Source: Blastocystis hominis
Taxonomy: Eukaryota; Sar; Bigyra; Opalinata; Blastocystidae
Assembly (NCBI RefSeq): GCF_000151665.1
Contig: NW_013171827.1
Location: 1,137,066 to 1,201,065, forward strand
Direction: 5' to 3'
Length of the DNA: 64,000 nt
Shown here: in pieces, positions 51,911 to 62,752 of the stretch
How positions within the stretch are numbered: the first letter of the stretch is position 1
How the letters are laid out: each line of letters opens with the position of its first letter
The notes under the pieces: model-generated
The model's input: only the letters and a program-made list of their open reading frames with translations
Told to the model about the DNA's origin: nothing
The model's database searches: none
Position numbers and translations under genes: made by a program

Positions 51911-53905
51911 CTACATTCCCTCCTTTTGTTTCTTTGCCTTCTCGGCCTTGCTCTTCAGCTCTTTCACCCTCTTTTCCTTCTTCTTCTCCTCCTGCTCCAA
52001 TTGCCGGTAAATTCGCTGGTGCTTTTTCTTCGCCATCAGCAATCGTCGTTCCTTCTCCTCCTCTTCCTTCTTCGCCTTCTTCTCCTCCTGTTTCTCCTGT
52101 TTCTCCTGTTTCTCCGGTTCCTCGGTTTCCACCGGTTTCTCCTCTTCGGCTTCCCGCGGTTTTTCCTCCTCCCCAATCTCCTCTCGCTCGATTTCCCGCG
52201 CGAATCTCCCCACATCCTCCGGTTTCTCCGTTTCTCCGTTTCCACGATTACCCTCCTCGTCGTCTCCTTGGGTTCCTTCGGTTCCCGCGGTTCCTTCGGT
52301 TCCCTCGGCGGACCGTTTCATCGCATCGATCTCCTTCTGGTATTCCGGCGTGTATCTACCCGTTACCCGGTTTCCCCGTTTCCACCCTTCGGCCTGGTTG
52401 TCCACGAACGGCGACAAGTGCGGCGGGAGCGTTTTTCCGGGTGCGTAGCGATCCGCGGGGATGATGAGATTGTTGTTGACGCAGTCCAGAACCCACTGCG
52501 GCTGCACGAACTCCCGATCCCCGCGGGGCGACTGCAGTCCCTGCGCGGGCGCGGGCCGGTCGACGATCACGTGCGTGATGGCGGGATCCGCGGGGGAGAG
52601 CGGGGAGTGGGGGCCCTCCCACCCCACTTTCCCGCCAAAACTCCGCAGCACGAACTCCAGCATTCCCCGCGGAACCTCCCGCGCGAGGAAGAACACTTTC
52701 CCCGCGAATAAGTTGGTCCGCTGCTTCGCCTCCCGCTGTTTGCGCAGCAATTCCCGCGCTTCTTCGCTCTCCGCGAACGCCTCCTCCAATTCGTAGCCCT
52801 CCCCCGCGGGACTCGGAAGGTTCTGCAGCGAAACCGTCATGGCGGCAATGTTCTTCGCGCTTTTCTCTACCCCTCAGATGAAACGCCCGCGCCGACCGGC
52901 CAATTCCCGCGATTCCTCGCTGTCCGCGGGGGCCACGTCGAGTTCCGCGGTTAACGCGTCGATTTCTGCGCCCTCGCAGTCGCGGAGGGCGTCGACGGAG
53001 GGCGGGTACTTCATTCCCGCGGTAAAATAGAGGCGGTAGAGGACGAATCGGAGAAACACTTGGTAGAAGTCGAGGAAGGTGAGCATGACCTGGAAGTCGA
53101 CGTCGCCTGGAAGGTCCTGGGAGAACTTGTGCGGAACGAGCCAAGTGATTTTCTGGCCCTGGATCTCCGCTTGGTAGTAGACGCCCTTAATGCTGATGAA
53201 CACCTTCCGCAGACTGCGGCTCTGGATGATGTAGAAGTTCCACTCGTGGCACAGACGACGGCATGTCTGCGATTTCGAGGCTCGGATGCTCGATGTGGCG
53301 GGCAGAAGGGCGAACAGATGGATCATCGACAGAGCGTCGTCCAGATCGGTCAGAGCGGACTAGGAATATTAGAAAAAAATTGGAAGAAAAGATAATACGT
53401 TGAACGTCGGATAACGCTCCTTGACCAGATGATCCAGATTCATCTCGGGCTTGTTCTCCCATTTACGGAGAACTTCCGATTTCTCACCACGACCGTGAGA
53501 GCGAGAAAGCTAGCTAGAAAAGGGAAAGCGAAAACTACCTTCTTTAGGAACGTTTTCATCTTGCGGAAGTAATCGATAATCGGCTCGTGGGAGATATACG
53601 CGATATCCTTCGCATGATAATAGGTTTGCGTCTTGTTTGGCTTGTGCTTGGGCTCGCGGGGATAGATTCCCTTCAAAATGCAAATTCGGCTAGTGGTTAT
53701 CCACCCACACTACCCAATACCGGAAATCCTTCAAACTCAGACTTAACTTACGCAGCGCTTGAGAACGAGTCATGTAGAGAATCGCCTCTCCAGCATACCC
53801 CTTCTTCAGCTTCTTTCCAAGAGTGTCAAGCTTACGCTTGCTATTCTTGTTAATCGCCTTGCTCTTGATCGATTTTGGCTTTGGTCTTCCCGAACGTTTA
53901 GCCAT
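51911..53905 (-). CDS. PES1: Pescadillo homolog, 60S ribosome biogenesis (BRCT domain)
   Basis: ATG at 53905: MAKRSGRPKPKSIKSKAINK, KLKKGYAGEAILYMTRSQAL, CILKGIYPREPKHKPNKTQT, YYHAKDIAYISHEPIIDYFR, the conserved Pescadillo N-terminus. Then SMIHLFALLPATSSI, RLCHEWNFYIIQSRSLRKVF, ISIKGVYYQAEIQGQKITWL and the BRCT region LFAGKVFFLAREVPRGMLEF, ITHVIVDRP, FVQPQWVLDCVNNNLIIPAD, ending with a long Glu/Lys coiled tail (KQEKQEKQEEKKAKKEEEEK). TAG at 51911. Short introns lie near 53360-53400, 53505-53535, 53700-53750 and 52870. Part of the PeBoW (Pes1-Bop1-WDR12) complex for 27S/32S rRNA maturation in the nucleolus. The 3'-end motif is at 51882-51889. Confidence 0.93.
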
Positions 53906-54004
53906 TGGCTTCTCGACTGGACAATCCCTGAGAAACGACAGGTCAAACTTGGGTGAAACGCCCGCTCCAAAAGAACGCGAAAATCCGCGCCATAACCGTG
54001 ATTC

Positions 54005-54012
54005 AACAAACA
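54005..54012 (-). terminator. TGTTTGTT 3'-end motif of the acyl-CoA synthetase gene
   Basis: Minus TGTTTGTT overlaps the open frame of the synthetase, five bases after the inferred cleavage point. Confidence 0.65.
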
Positions 54013-54017
54013 GCCGT

Positions 54018-56166
54018 AAAGAGAACTTTTATACAATTCGCTGATTGCGCCCTGGTAGCGAGTCTTCAGCTGCTTCCGAACCAGCTTAAACGTGGGGGTC
54101 AGCAATCCATTATCCACCGACCAGCTCTCACTATCGATCTTAAACTTCTCCACACGCTCATATCCGAGGAGTCCTGCCTCCGCGTGCAGTCTCTTCAAGT
54201 CCTGCCGGATGGCATCATACAGCTCCTTGGAGTTGCAGATCTCCTGGAAACTGAGGTCTTTCAGCTCGTACTCTCCCTTGGCCCACTTCATGACATACTC
54301 CTCCTCGGGCACGATCACGGCGACGAGATAGCTCTGCAGCGAGTCTCCGAACACGAAGATCTGCGAGATGAACGGCGATCCTCCGTAGATAATCTCCAGC
54401 TTCTCCGCGGCCACGTACTCTCCCTGCGCCAGCTTGAAGAAGTTCTTCCTCCGGTCCACGATCTGCACCGCGTAGTTCGGCAAAATAATCGCGATGTCGC
54501 CCGTCGCCAAAAACCCGTCCTTGTCGAACGCCTTCTCCGTCAGCTCGGGGCTCTTGAAGTATCCGGGCGTGATGTTGAACCCGCGCACCATCAGCTCTCC
54601 GCGGCCCTTGCACGGGATTCCGTTGTGCTCCCGGTCCGACGTCAGGTAGCCCATCTCGGGGACGTCCACCAGCTTGAAGTCGCAGCAGGGCAGCGGGCCG
54701 CCCACGTTCCCGATCGTGTAGTCGTCGCCCACCTGCAGCGTGCACGGCCCCGCGGTCTCCGTGGCGCCGTAGCCCTCGACGATGACGCCCTTCAGGAAGC
54801 AGCGGAGGAAGAACAGCACGTCCTTGGAGAGCGGCGCGCTGCCGCTGATGGTCACGCGCACGCGGTCCAGTCCGGTCATCCGGCGCACCTACACGTCGCA
54901 GAGGATCGCTGCTACGCACCTTCTCGAAGACCAGCGGGTCGTAGAGCCAGTGCGTGTTGTCCAGCCCGTTCTCCATGCGCCACTTCTTCGCCTCCACGCC
55001 GCAGTTCCACAGATAGCGCACCAGCGCGCTCTGCTGCTTCATCTTCTCGTTCAGCGCGTCGTACACCTTGTTCAGCCTACGCTTCGCCCTCCTCCCTCGC
55101 TCCTACAGACGGGGCACGCTCGTGAAGATCGACGGCCGCAGCGCGCGGATGTCCTCCATGATCTTCCGCGTGGAGCCCTGGAAGAACCCGATGTGCGACC
55201 CGTTGATCAGCATCGCGCAGTGCATGATGCGCTCCAGCACGTGCGCCAGCGGGAGGTACGAGATGTAGCAGTCCGTGGGCACGGGGTCCAGGCCCGTGTA
55301 CAGACACCCCGACAGTCCCGAGATAAAGTTCCGGTGCGTCAGCAGCACGCCCTTCGGCTGCCCCGTCGTGCCCGACGTGTAGCAGATCGTGCAGACGTCC
55401 GTCGCGTGCGGCGGGCGCGGCGCCAGGCGGTGCTGCCGACCGGCCGCCATCAGCTCTTCGGTGGTCATCATGGTGAGGCCCTAGCGGTGAGAGGGGCGCG
55501 GCGATCGCACGTGCTGCTCGGCGATGGCGCGCGTCTTCGGGTCGATCGAGCCGATCTGCACGATCACTTTGAGGTCGGGAGCGCGGTCGATCAGCGTGAG
55601 GAGCTTTGTGGTCTCCGACGGAGCGCAGACGCAGGCCTTCATCTCGGTCTGCTGGAGAATGAACTCCACGGAATCGGCTCCCAGAGTGTCGTAGATGGGG
55701 CACAGAGTGAGGTTGTAGGTGTTACAACTCTGCTCGGCCAGAATCCATTCCATACAGTTTTTACTATAAATTCCAAGAATTTTATACTAGGTGTTAGACA
55801 CTTCTGAGCACGTACTCCTTCTTTTTCAGGCACGAGATCATAGTGGAGAAGCCCAGAACCGAAGTCCTGGATCATTTCCCAGACTTCATTGTAGGTGTAC
55901 CACTTGTAATCCAGGACATTGCCTTCCTCATCCTGCAGGTGATCGAAAACGCATAGAATTACGTGAGGTCTATACCCATAGCACTGGCCATTGGGATTCG
56001 TTCGCTTTCCACGCATGAAGCAGTCATATCTACGCAGTGGTAAGCACAGAGATGCACAGGATTCAAAAACAAGAAATGACCTACAGTGTTTCCACTTCAG
56101 CAAAGCGAGTGCTAACTTTCTCCTGTTTAGGGCACTGCATGCTGCGAATAACAGCAGACTATGCAT
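54018..56166 (-). CDS. Long-chain acyl-CoA synthetase; stop likely made by polyadenylation
   Basis: Introns of 29-31 nt (near 55940-55970, 55789-55817, 55480-55510, 55075-55105 and 54890-54920) join family blocks: FMRGKRTNPNGQCYGYRPHD, YKWYTYNEVWEMIQDFGSGL, ILGIYSKNCMEWILAEQSCN, AMP-binding P-loop ICYTSGTTGQPKGVLLTHRN, YISYLPLAHVLERI, SGSAPLSKDVLFFLRCFLKG, EGYGATETAGPC, and the hinge FLATGDIAIILPNYAVQIVDRRKNFFKLAQGE (written here as blocks: GFLATGDIA, VDRRKNFFKLAQGEY). It activates fatty acids with ATP and CoA. The frame ends ISELYKSSL and runs into TGTTTGTT; cleavage after T at 54018 plus poly(A) gives TAA. The start is uncertain: ATG 56166 (MHSLLLFAACSALNRR) is possible, ATG at about 56016 (MRGKRTNP) is another. 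Confidence 0.88.
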
Positions 56167-56390
56167 TAAGAAGGACTCACGCAGCGAATACCTCTGTACG
56201 AGTACTGGGTTCGAGTTCAAAACAATAAGTATGTTTGCAGGACATACTAGAGCAATACTAAAGAACACAAAAAGGTTTTATGGGATAAGAAACGCTTCCT
56301 GTGAAAACCTCCTTATTTTTGGCACACAGAAAGCAGATGCGATTCTCTTTTGTACAGAAAACAAATCAAACAAAAATACTACAGCGAAAT

Positions 56391-58968
56391 TCACTTCTTT
56401 GCGGGGGCCTTCTTCTTCGTATGCTTCTTTACTGGACCCAGGTCCATCAACCCACCTCCACCCACATTCTTGTTCTCCTTTCTGCCCTTTCTTCCCTTCT
56501 TCGCCTTCTCATCCTTGTTGTCCTTGTCGTCCTTTTTCGGCGTCTTCGGGGATTTCTTCGGCGTTTTCTCGGCCTTCTCCGCAGGCAAATCTTCGTCTTC
56601 GCTCGCCGCATCCTCCTTCGCTCCTTCGGCCTTTTCGGTCTTCTCTGCCTTCTCCTCCTTCTCCGCAGGCAGATCGTCATCGCTGAACCCTTCATCCTTT
56701 TCCTTTTCCTTGTCTTTGGGTCCGGATTCGGATTCAGGCTTCGATTTGGGCTCTTCCACAGGCAAATCTTCCTCAAAGTCATCATCCACAGCCTCCATTG
56801 CAGGCTTCTTCTCCTCCTCCTTCTTTCCTTTCTTCTTCTCCTCCTTCTTTCCTTTCTTCTCCATCTTCTTGTCCTTCTTCTTGTCCTTCTTCTCTTTCTT
56901 CGCTCCCTTCTTGTCCTCCACGGCCTCGCTCGCTCCTTCTTCCAGCGGTTTCTCTCCCGCATCACCAGCCAACTCAGGGTCAATCTCCGGAACGAGCTCC
57001 GGGTCAACTTCAGGAGCCAATTCCGGGTCAACTTCGGGAGCCAATTCCGGGTCAACTTCAGGAGCCAATTCCGGATCGACCTCAGGAGCCAATTCCGGCT
57101 CCGCCGCTTTGTCTGCAGGGCGCTCCGCCGGCTTGGCGTCGGTCGAGGCGGGAGCGCGCGTGGCCTCTCGCTCGACAGGGAGATCGTCGTCGGAGAAGAC
57201 CTCATCGTCGGTGTCGGACATCACGAAGACCTCCTTCTCCACCGGCAAGTCCTCCTCCGACTCGCTGCTCGACGACTCCGACTCGCTGCTCGACTCCAGC
57301 AGCCGCAGCCGCGCCTGGCGCCGCTCCTCGCGCTCGCGCTTGCGCTCCTCGCGCTCTTTGATCGCCCTCTCCTCGATCTCACGGCGATGTCGCTCCATTT
57401 CCTCCTCCAGCTCCTGCTCACGCCGCTCGTCCTCGAGCTGCTGCTGCTGGTGCTTCGCGTACACGCCGCGGTACCACTGCTTCGAGCCCATCACGTCCTC
57501 CTCCCTGCCCGTCTTCTTCCGCGAGAACGCCGGGAACGCCGCTAGCTCCGCAGGCTTCATGTCCTCGTCGCTCTCCTCGCTCTCGCTGATCGCATCTGCG
57601 TCGGCGCCCGCGCCCAACGGAGCGAAGGAGCGCGCTTTGCGGCTTCGCTGGAAGGCCTTGAAGGTGATGGCGGGCGGGGCGTTGAGATCGCCGCGGGCGC
57701 GCGCCTTGGAGCCGTTGATCTCCTCCACGGGGGAGGTGAAGAGGTTCACCGTGGAGGGCGCGTCCAGCGAGGCGTCCTGGTCCAGCACGTCGTACGCCAC
57801 GGGCGCTGCCGACTGCATGGCGGTCTTGACGGTGAGAGACTTGGGGACGGGGAGCTTGGGGGCGGGGTCGGGCTAGGATCGATGGCTCCCAACAATGCTA
57901 CGGGAGAGAACAGATCGGCGAGGTCGATGTCGTCGAACTCGGCGCGGATCGGGTAGTCCAGCTGGTTGTCCACCAGCGCGTTGTTCAGCTTGCCCTGACG
58001 ATTCACGATCCGCTTCACTGCCACTCACGCTCCCCCCTCGCTCCTACGCTGCAACTCCGTGCTGTCCTGCAGCTCCCGCAGCTTCTTCTCCGCGTCCTTG
58101 ATCTCCTTCCGCAGCCGCTCGTTCTCTCGCTTCTGGTCCTGCACCTCCTTCTCCTTCTCGCGCAGCGACAGCGCGCGCTCGCGCCACTGCCGCATGTTGA
58201 ACTGCCACAGCTGCGCGAGCTTCTCGCGGTTCTCGCACACCACCGCGGGGACGTTGGTGGCGTCCTTCAGCGCGTTGAGCTCCTCCTCCTCCTCGGCGCG
58301 GTGGTCCTCGATGTACCGCGCGGCGCTCGCGGAGAAGGGGTTCCCGCCCTCCTCGGACGCTTCGTCGTCGAACAGATCGTCCATCCGGGGAGTGGGGATG
58401 AGGTCGAGGTTCAGCGAGGACTGCAGCGCTGAGGGCTATGAATAGGGTCGTGGCAAGCAAAACGAACCGAAATCGGATTGGGCTGGCTCGTCGAGTCCAT
58501 TGCTTCAAAGTCAAACATGAAGTCGTTCGTCGGGGCCTCGGACTCGGTGGCGGGCTGGTCTGTCAGAGAGCTGGGAAGGGCCGATGGAATGGGAACTCCC
58601 TAGACGTGGATCGGTTTTCATGCAAAGTACAGTTTGGTGAAGGTAAAATATGTGTGCAGCACTCGTGAACTCGGGCAAACTCAGGAAACCGTCCTGATCC
58701 ACATCACACAGAGCAAACACCTCATCCAAAGAGTCCACGGGCAGGCTATTTTGGGAAACATAATTTGCCACCTCTTCTCGCGACAGATATCCGTCATGAT
58801 CTGTATCCTAGAAAGTAACAAGATCAATTAAGAAAGCACCATCGAGTCAAAGAGGTTCTTGTAACGATTACGATCTTGTTCACTTAGTGCAAAGACGTCA
58901 TCTTGTGGCTGCTGCGCAGAAGGAGCAGCGAACTCACTATCTCCAAATAGTAAATCGTTGAAATCCAT
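56391..58968 (-). CDS. EH-domain endocytic protein (Eps15/Pan1-like) with acidic DLP repeats
   Basis: ATG at 58968: MDFNDLLFGDSEFAAPSAQQ. The EH domain is interrupted by two 31-nt introns: EQDRNRYKNLFDSMDTDHDG, YLSREEVANYVSQNSLPVDS, VFALCDVDQDGFLSLPEFTS, and the closing GVPIPSALPSSL. The calcium-loop residues D-x-D-x-D-G are present twice. Next come a coiled coil (REKEKEVQDQKRENERLRKE), ALVDNQLDYPIRAEFDDIDL, a charged helix (ELEEEMERHRREIEERAIKE) and acidic motifs EEDLPVEK, SDDDLPVE and EDLPAEK, which resemble adaptor-binding peptides. Then four or five PEVDPELA repeats and a lysine-rich tail ending KKKAPAKK, TGA. EH domains bind NPF peptides at endocytic sites. The long Lys/Glu tail is unusual for the family. 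Confidence 0.8.
56968..57098 (-). repeat. 24-bp coding tandem repeat (about 5 copies)
   Basis: Copies of GGAGCCAATTCCGGGTCAAC plus CTTCA (plus strand) encode PELAPEVD units in the EH protein. Confidence 0.8.
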
Positions 58969-59558
58969 ATTAGATTATTGTTCTCTACAAGCATAAAACA
59001 TTCTAAGCAACAAAAACGAGAATTGCAAAAGACCGCTATTCACTCAACACAAGGATAAAATAATATTACAATCCAGTACCTAAGAGAATAGAAGAACCGA
59101 GATGCTATTCGTTCGGTCAGTAGTCTCAGTATATGAAGATTACGATACAATTCGACATGATTTAAATAGGGACAGTTAAAATCCAATCTGATCATAATCT
59201 TCACCTTCTATTACATTTGAATAACCAAATTAGGGACCTATTATTTTGGGTCAAACCAACCGTTGGTCGTGATTTGCGTGCTTTGCACCCCTCTAGAGAA
59301 TTGTTGAAGCTCAAAAATGTCATTAGCCCATCGTTTGCCACTCATCTTCGCAGTCTGGCTCATACAAAACACATTGTGCAACATTGTTCCATTTTGCATA
59401 TTTTTGAATATGTGATGCGCCCATGTGGATTTCAATGCAAATACTGCGTTTTTCAAGTGGATACACAATTGGTTTCTACAGTAATTCTTGATAATCATAT
59501 ATGAAAACGTTACTATCACTGACTCTGCACTATTTTTCTCGCTCCAACTCGATTTCCT
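58969..59558. other. 590-bp region between divergent genes
   Basis: AT-rich at its left part (58969-59210), then a stretch (59217-59519) open on both strands. The plus reading starts with TTG, not ATG, and the minus reading lacks family features, so neither is accepted. The promoters of the EH-protein and MFS genes must lie here. Confidence 0.4.
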
Positions 59559-61477
59559 ATGACACGCATCTACGTTAAAGATGAGAACTCTAACAAGTTA
59601 CCTTTCGACTTATTTGTGATTATCGGAATGTGCGCCTTTCTAGACTTCTTCTGTATGAATCAGGTCATGCCAAATGTTCCATTTATGGTTGCTGATTTCT
59701 TCCCAGAGGTATTGAGTCCGGTCCTGTGATAACAAGTAGCTGGATACCACAGAAATTGGCTACTACTCAGGGTATCTTACCTCGTGCTACAATTTGGGTG
59801 GTATTTTTGGCAATTTATTCTGGGGTTGGTTCTCTGATACGTTTGGTCGGAAGCCAACTATTTGCATTAGTTTGTTTGGTAGGCTTTTTGGGATAACATG
59901 AGGAAAGGTACTGCCATTTTTTGTCAGCTCTTCGGACTTGCTCCAAATTATGCCTTGGCCATTGTTTTCCGTACTTGCTGGGGACTGATGAACTCCACTG
60001 TCGGAGTTGTGAAGACCTATGTTGCGGAAATGTGCAATGAGCGCACCATGGCCGTTGGTTTTTCGGTAATTAGTTCTGCAGGTGGTCTGGCTCGGTTTGC
60101 TTTCTTTTTTCGTAATTTCTAATGAATAGTGTCGTGGGTCCTTTGGTGGGCGGTTTTCTGAGTAAACCCGAAGAAAACTTCCCGTCTTTGGTTCATATGA
60201 TGCCATGGCTACGAAACGTTCGATACTGGATCCCCTGCTTTGTGGGTGGAATATTATGTCTGTTTACTGCCATCTTTATGATTTTCCGTGCACCGGAAAC
60301 TCTTTCGCGCGAACAGGCCAAACAAGCGAAACTGGACAAAAAGAAGAACGCGGAGCGTGTGAAGGAAATCAAAGTGAAGTTGGAGACAAAGAAGCAAATC
60401 ACGAGAGAAGAAGAAATGTTGCTTATGCTCAGTCGAGACACGTATTTCGATCTGTTCCGTAATCGCAATGTAATGATCACGTGCACGTTGTATGCACTCG
60501 TGGGCATGGTCCAGTCCGCCCAAGACTCTCTTCTTCCACTCTATCTAATCAATTCGGTTGAAAAGGGAGGTTTTAACTTTGACCAGACGGATATCGGTTG
60601 GTTATATACTGGAATTGGTCCCATCCAGATTGTGTTTAATCATATCCTTGTTGTGTGATGTTGATGAATTGAATTGAATTGAATTGAATTGAATTGTTTG
60701 GAGTTCCTTCATTCCACCTCTTCTCTATCCACAGATCGCACAATTAATGTCATATTGTGATATTTACTTCATGACGGGAATGATTTATTCTTTCTTCTTA
60801 ATCATTTATCCCTGCATTTCTTTTGCTAACACACTGCCCGTGTCATTCCAGTGGACCATCGTTCTAATCGCCACCATGTGTTGCATCTTCTCTCGTCTCA
60901 TCAATTTCACGACCTCCAACGTGTTAATCAACAACAGCGCCTTCTCCGATTTCCGAGGCAAAGTCAACGGTTTAGGCCAAGTTCTGGCCGCTGTGGGTCG
61001 CTTTGTCGGCCCGTCCATGGGATCCACTTTGTTTGCTTGGAGTATTAGCGGTGATCATCCGTTCCCGTTCAATTATGGGTTTACCTATTACATATCCTTA
61101 TTCTGTGTTCCGTGTTCTGTGATGAGAATGGTGAGGTTCCTTCATTCTTCCACTTGCTGGGCATCTTTATGATTCTCACGTCGTGCTGCATCTTCACTTT
61201 ACCGAAATCGATCAATCGCCCGATGGGTCGCATTCGCGATTTTTACAGCAATGAAGAGGAGATGAAGGAGATGGCCGAGGGAGAAACGAAATCGAGCACA
61301 AAGAGCGGAGAAGGAAATGACGTAACGGTGGTTGTTAGTAACGAAGAAGATAAGAAAGAAAAGAAGGAGGGTGATGAGAGTGTAGTAGTTGTGAAGGAAG
61401 ACTTGAACGAAGTCTCCAAGGTGGAATCAAAACCCGATTCCAATGAAATATCTAATTTAGAGCAGAAAACGGCTTGA
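59559..61477 (+). CDS. Major facilitator superfamily transporter (ZIFL/TetA-like)
   Basis: ATG at 59559: MTRIYVKDENSNKLPFDLFV, IIGMCAFLDFFCMNQVMPNV, MVADFFPEVLKIGYYSGYLT (37-nt intron), SCYNLGGIFGNLFWGWFSDT, FGRKPTICISLFG: the MFS loop motif G-x3-D-x2-GRKP. Then FCQLFGLAPNYALAIVFRTC, WGLMNSTVGVVKTYVAEMC, VVGPLVGGFLSKPEENFPS, WIPCFVGGILCLFTAIFMIF, VMITCTLYALVGMVQSAQDS, INNSAFSDFRGKVNGLGQVL. About 12 helices with a charged central loop (KLDKKKNAERVKEIKVKLET) and a charged Lys/Glu tail. Introns of ~25-37 nt, plus a longer one of about 110 nt (60619-60735) containing a GAATT repeat. The substrate is unknown; plant and fungal relatives export organic anions, metals or drugs. TGA at 61475-61477. 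Confidence 0.85.
60666..60695 (+). repeat. (GAATT)6 microsatellite inside an intron
   Basis: Six perfect pentamers. Their expansion probably explains why this intron of the MFS gene is about four times the usual length. Confidence 0.85.
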
Positions 61478-61680
61478 GAACGTTATTGTTAAAACGACAA
61501 TGAAATCGATTCTTTTATTTTGTATTTGTTAGATATATATATGTATATATCACTCAATTAGCTAAGCAATGAATAATCTTTTTATAATAGATATATGATA
61601 AATGGTTAGAGATCGATCCATAATAAGGAGTTACAAAATGAATATACCCCAAAAACAATTTTGTTTTTCACAAGAACGAC
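61478..61680. other. AT-rich intergenic region
   Basis: Contains an (AT)-rich run (TATATATATGTATATAT at about 61532). No gene seen. It holds the MFS 3' end and the promoter of the coiled-coil gene. No perfect TGTTTGTT is present; TGTATTTGTT at about 61520 is closest. Confidence 0.4.
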
Positions 61681-62408
61681 ATGAGTTCTTTCAGCAAGGA
61701 GGATGCTGCTATGTTTGCTCCTCTCGGTGTAATAACAGTTGAGAATCATAATGATTAGTCTGCTGTTCAACAAACACAACTCAAAGCAAATCCAGTAAAG
61801 CCTCCCATAAATGAAATTAGGGATCAGCGTAAACAAACCGAGGAACAAAGAATCGCTTCATTACGAATTGAGGAAGATCTCATCGATTTATCAACATTAT
61901 CATCTTCAAGTACGTTGAAATGATACATTAGCATAATGAATAGAAGATAAAAGTGCAAAGAGTGTTGGAGGAAGTAAGAAGGTTAAGAATTGAATCTAAT
62001 GAACTAGAGAATATGGAGGGTACTTCAGAAGTAATGAAACAAGAATGTGACAAAAAACAACAAACAATGTTATCAACACTTGTTGAAAAGAAAAAAGAAT
62101 TACAGAAACAAAAAGAGGCAATCGAGAAATTGAATTATGAACTGCAACAATTAGACATTCCTGTAACAAAAGAGATTGAAACTCTCCGAACTAAAATCGA
62201 TTCCATAGATCGTGAATTGACGAGGGCTACGAAAATTCGAAAACAGAAAGAAATGGAACTCTTACAAGCGATCAACACGGTGAGTGAGCTGGCTGACGAA
62301 AAATGTGCATTGACAGAAAGATTGCGATCGTTAATGTACAGTTTCGAAGCAACGAAAAAGAAGAAATTGGAAGAACTTGAAGGTGAATTATCAAAGTTGA
62401 AAGTGTAA
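61681..62408 (+). CDS. Small coiled-coil protein
   Basis: ATG at 61681: MSSFSKEDAAMFAPLGSAVQ across a 30-nt intron (61729-61758). KPPINEIRDQRKQTEEQRIA and EEDLIDLSTLSSS follow, then a 44-nt intron (about 61911-61954) and a continuous heptad helix: MQRVLEEVRRLRIESNELEN, STLVEKKKELQKQKEAIEKL, IETLRTKIDSIDRELTRATK. It ends ELEGELSKLKV with TAA. About 215 residues. The acidic DLIDLS-type stretch before the coil is like a clathrin-box or adaptor motif, but that is speculative. Family not recognised. Confidence 0.65.
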
Positions 62409-62752
62409 TACTCGGTGTACTTGGCATTGTTGATTGAATCAAATCTATTTTAGGATCAATACTCGAATCGTACTAAGTGAGAAAATGGAATTTGAAAGGA
62501 GACAAAGAATTGATTTGTGATTGTATAAATGCGGAAACAGCGTGTGAATATGGAATTGGCAAACAAACATGTTAGATTTCTAATCCGATCGATTTATTCT
62601 CCGAATATATATTTTCTGATTATATATTCTATAGAATAGTAAGGTATAATTCTATAGATAAATGATTCCTACCATCAATTACAAATCAGTATATTTGGCA
62701 ACAGGTACTTGCTTGTCCATCGGATTCGTTGGATTCACATATACATTAAAGC
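62409..62752. other. AT-rich region between convergent genes
   Basis: No firm gene. A minus TGTTTGTT is present at 62564-62571 (plus AACAAACA), about 180 nt past the apparent stop of the Q-rich gene; this suggests its 3' end, possibly with one more exon. If a 17-nt GT-AG segment at 62754-62770 is removed, the frame continues about 24 codons (NPTNPMDKQVPVAKYTDL) to a TAA near 62682. Confidence 0.3.

Noticed and set aside
59217-59519. Open frames on both strands in the gap before the MFS gene
   Set aside because: Plus frame starts with TTG; neither frame shows a domain, a splice pattern or a 3'-end motif. Left as intergenic.
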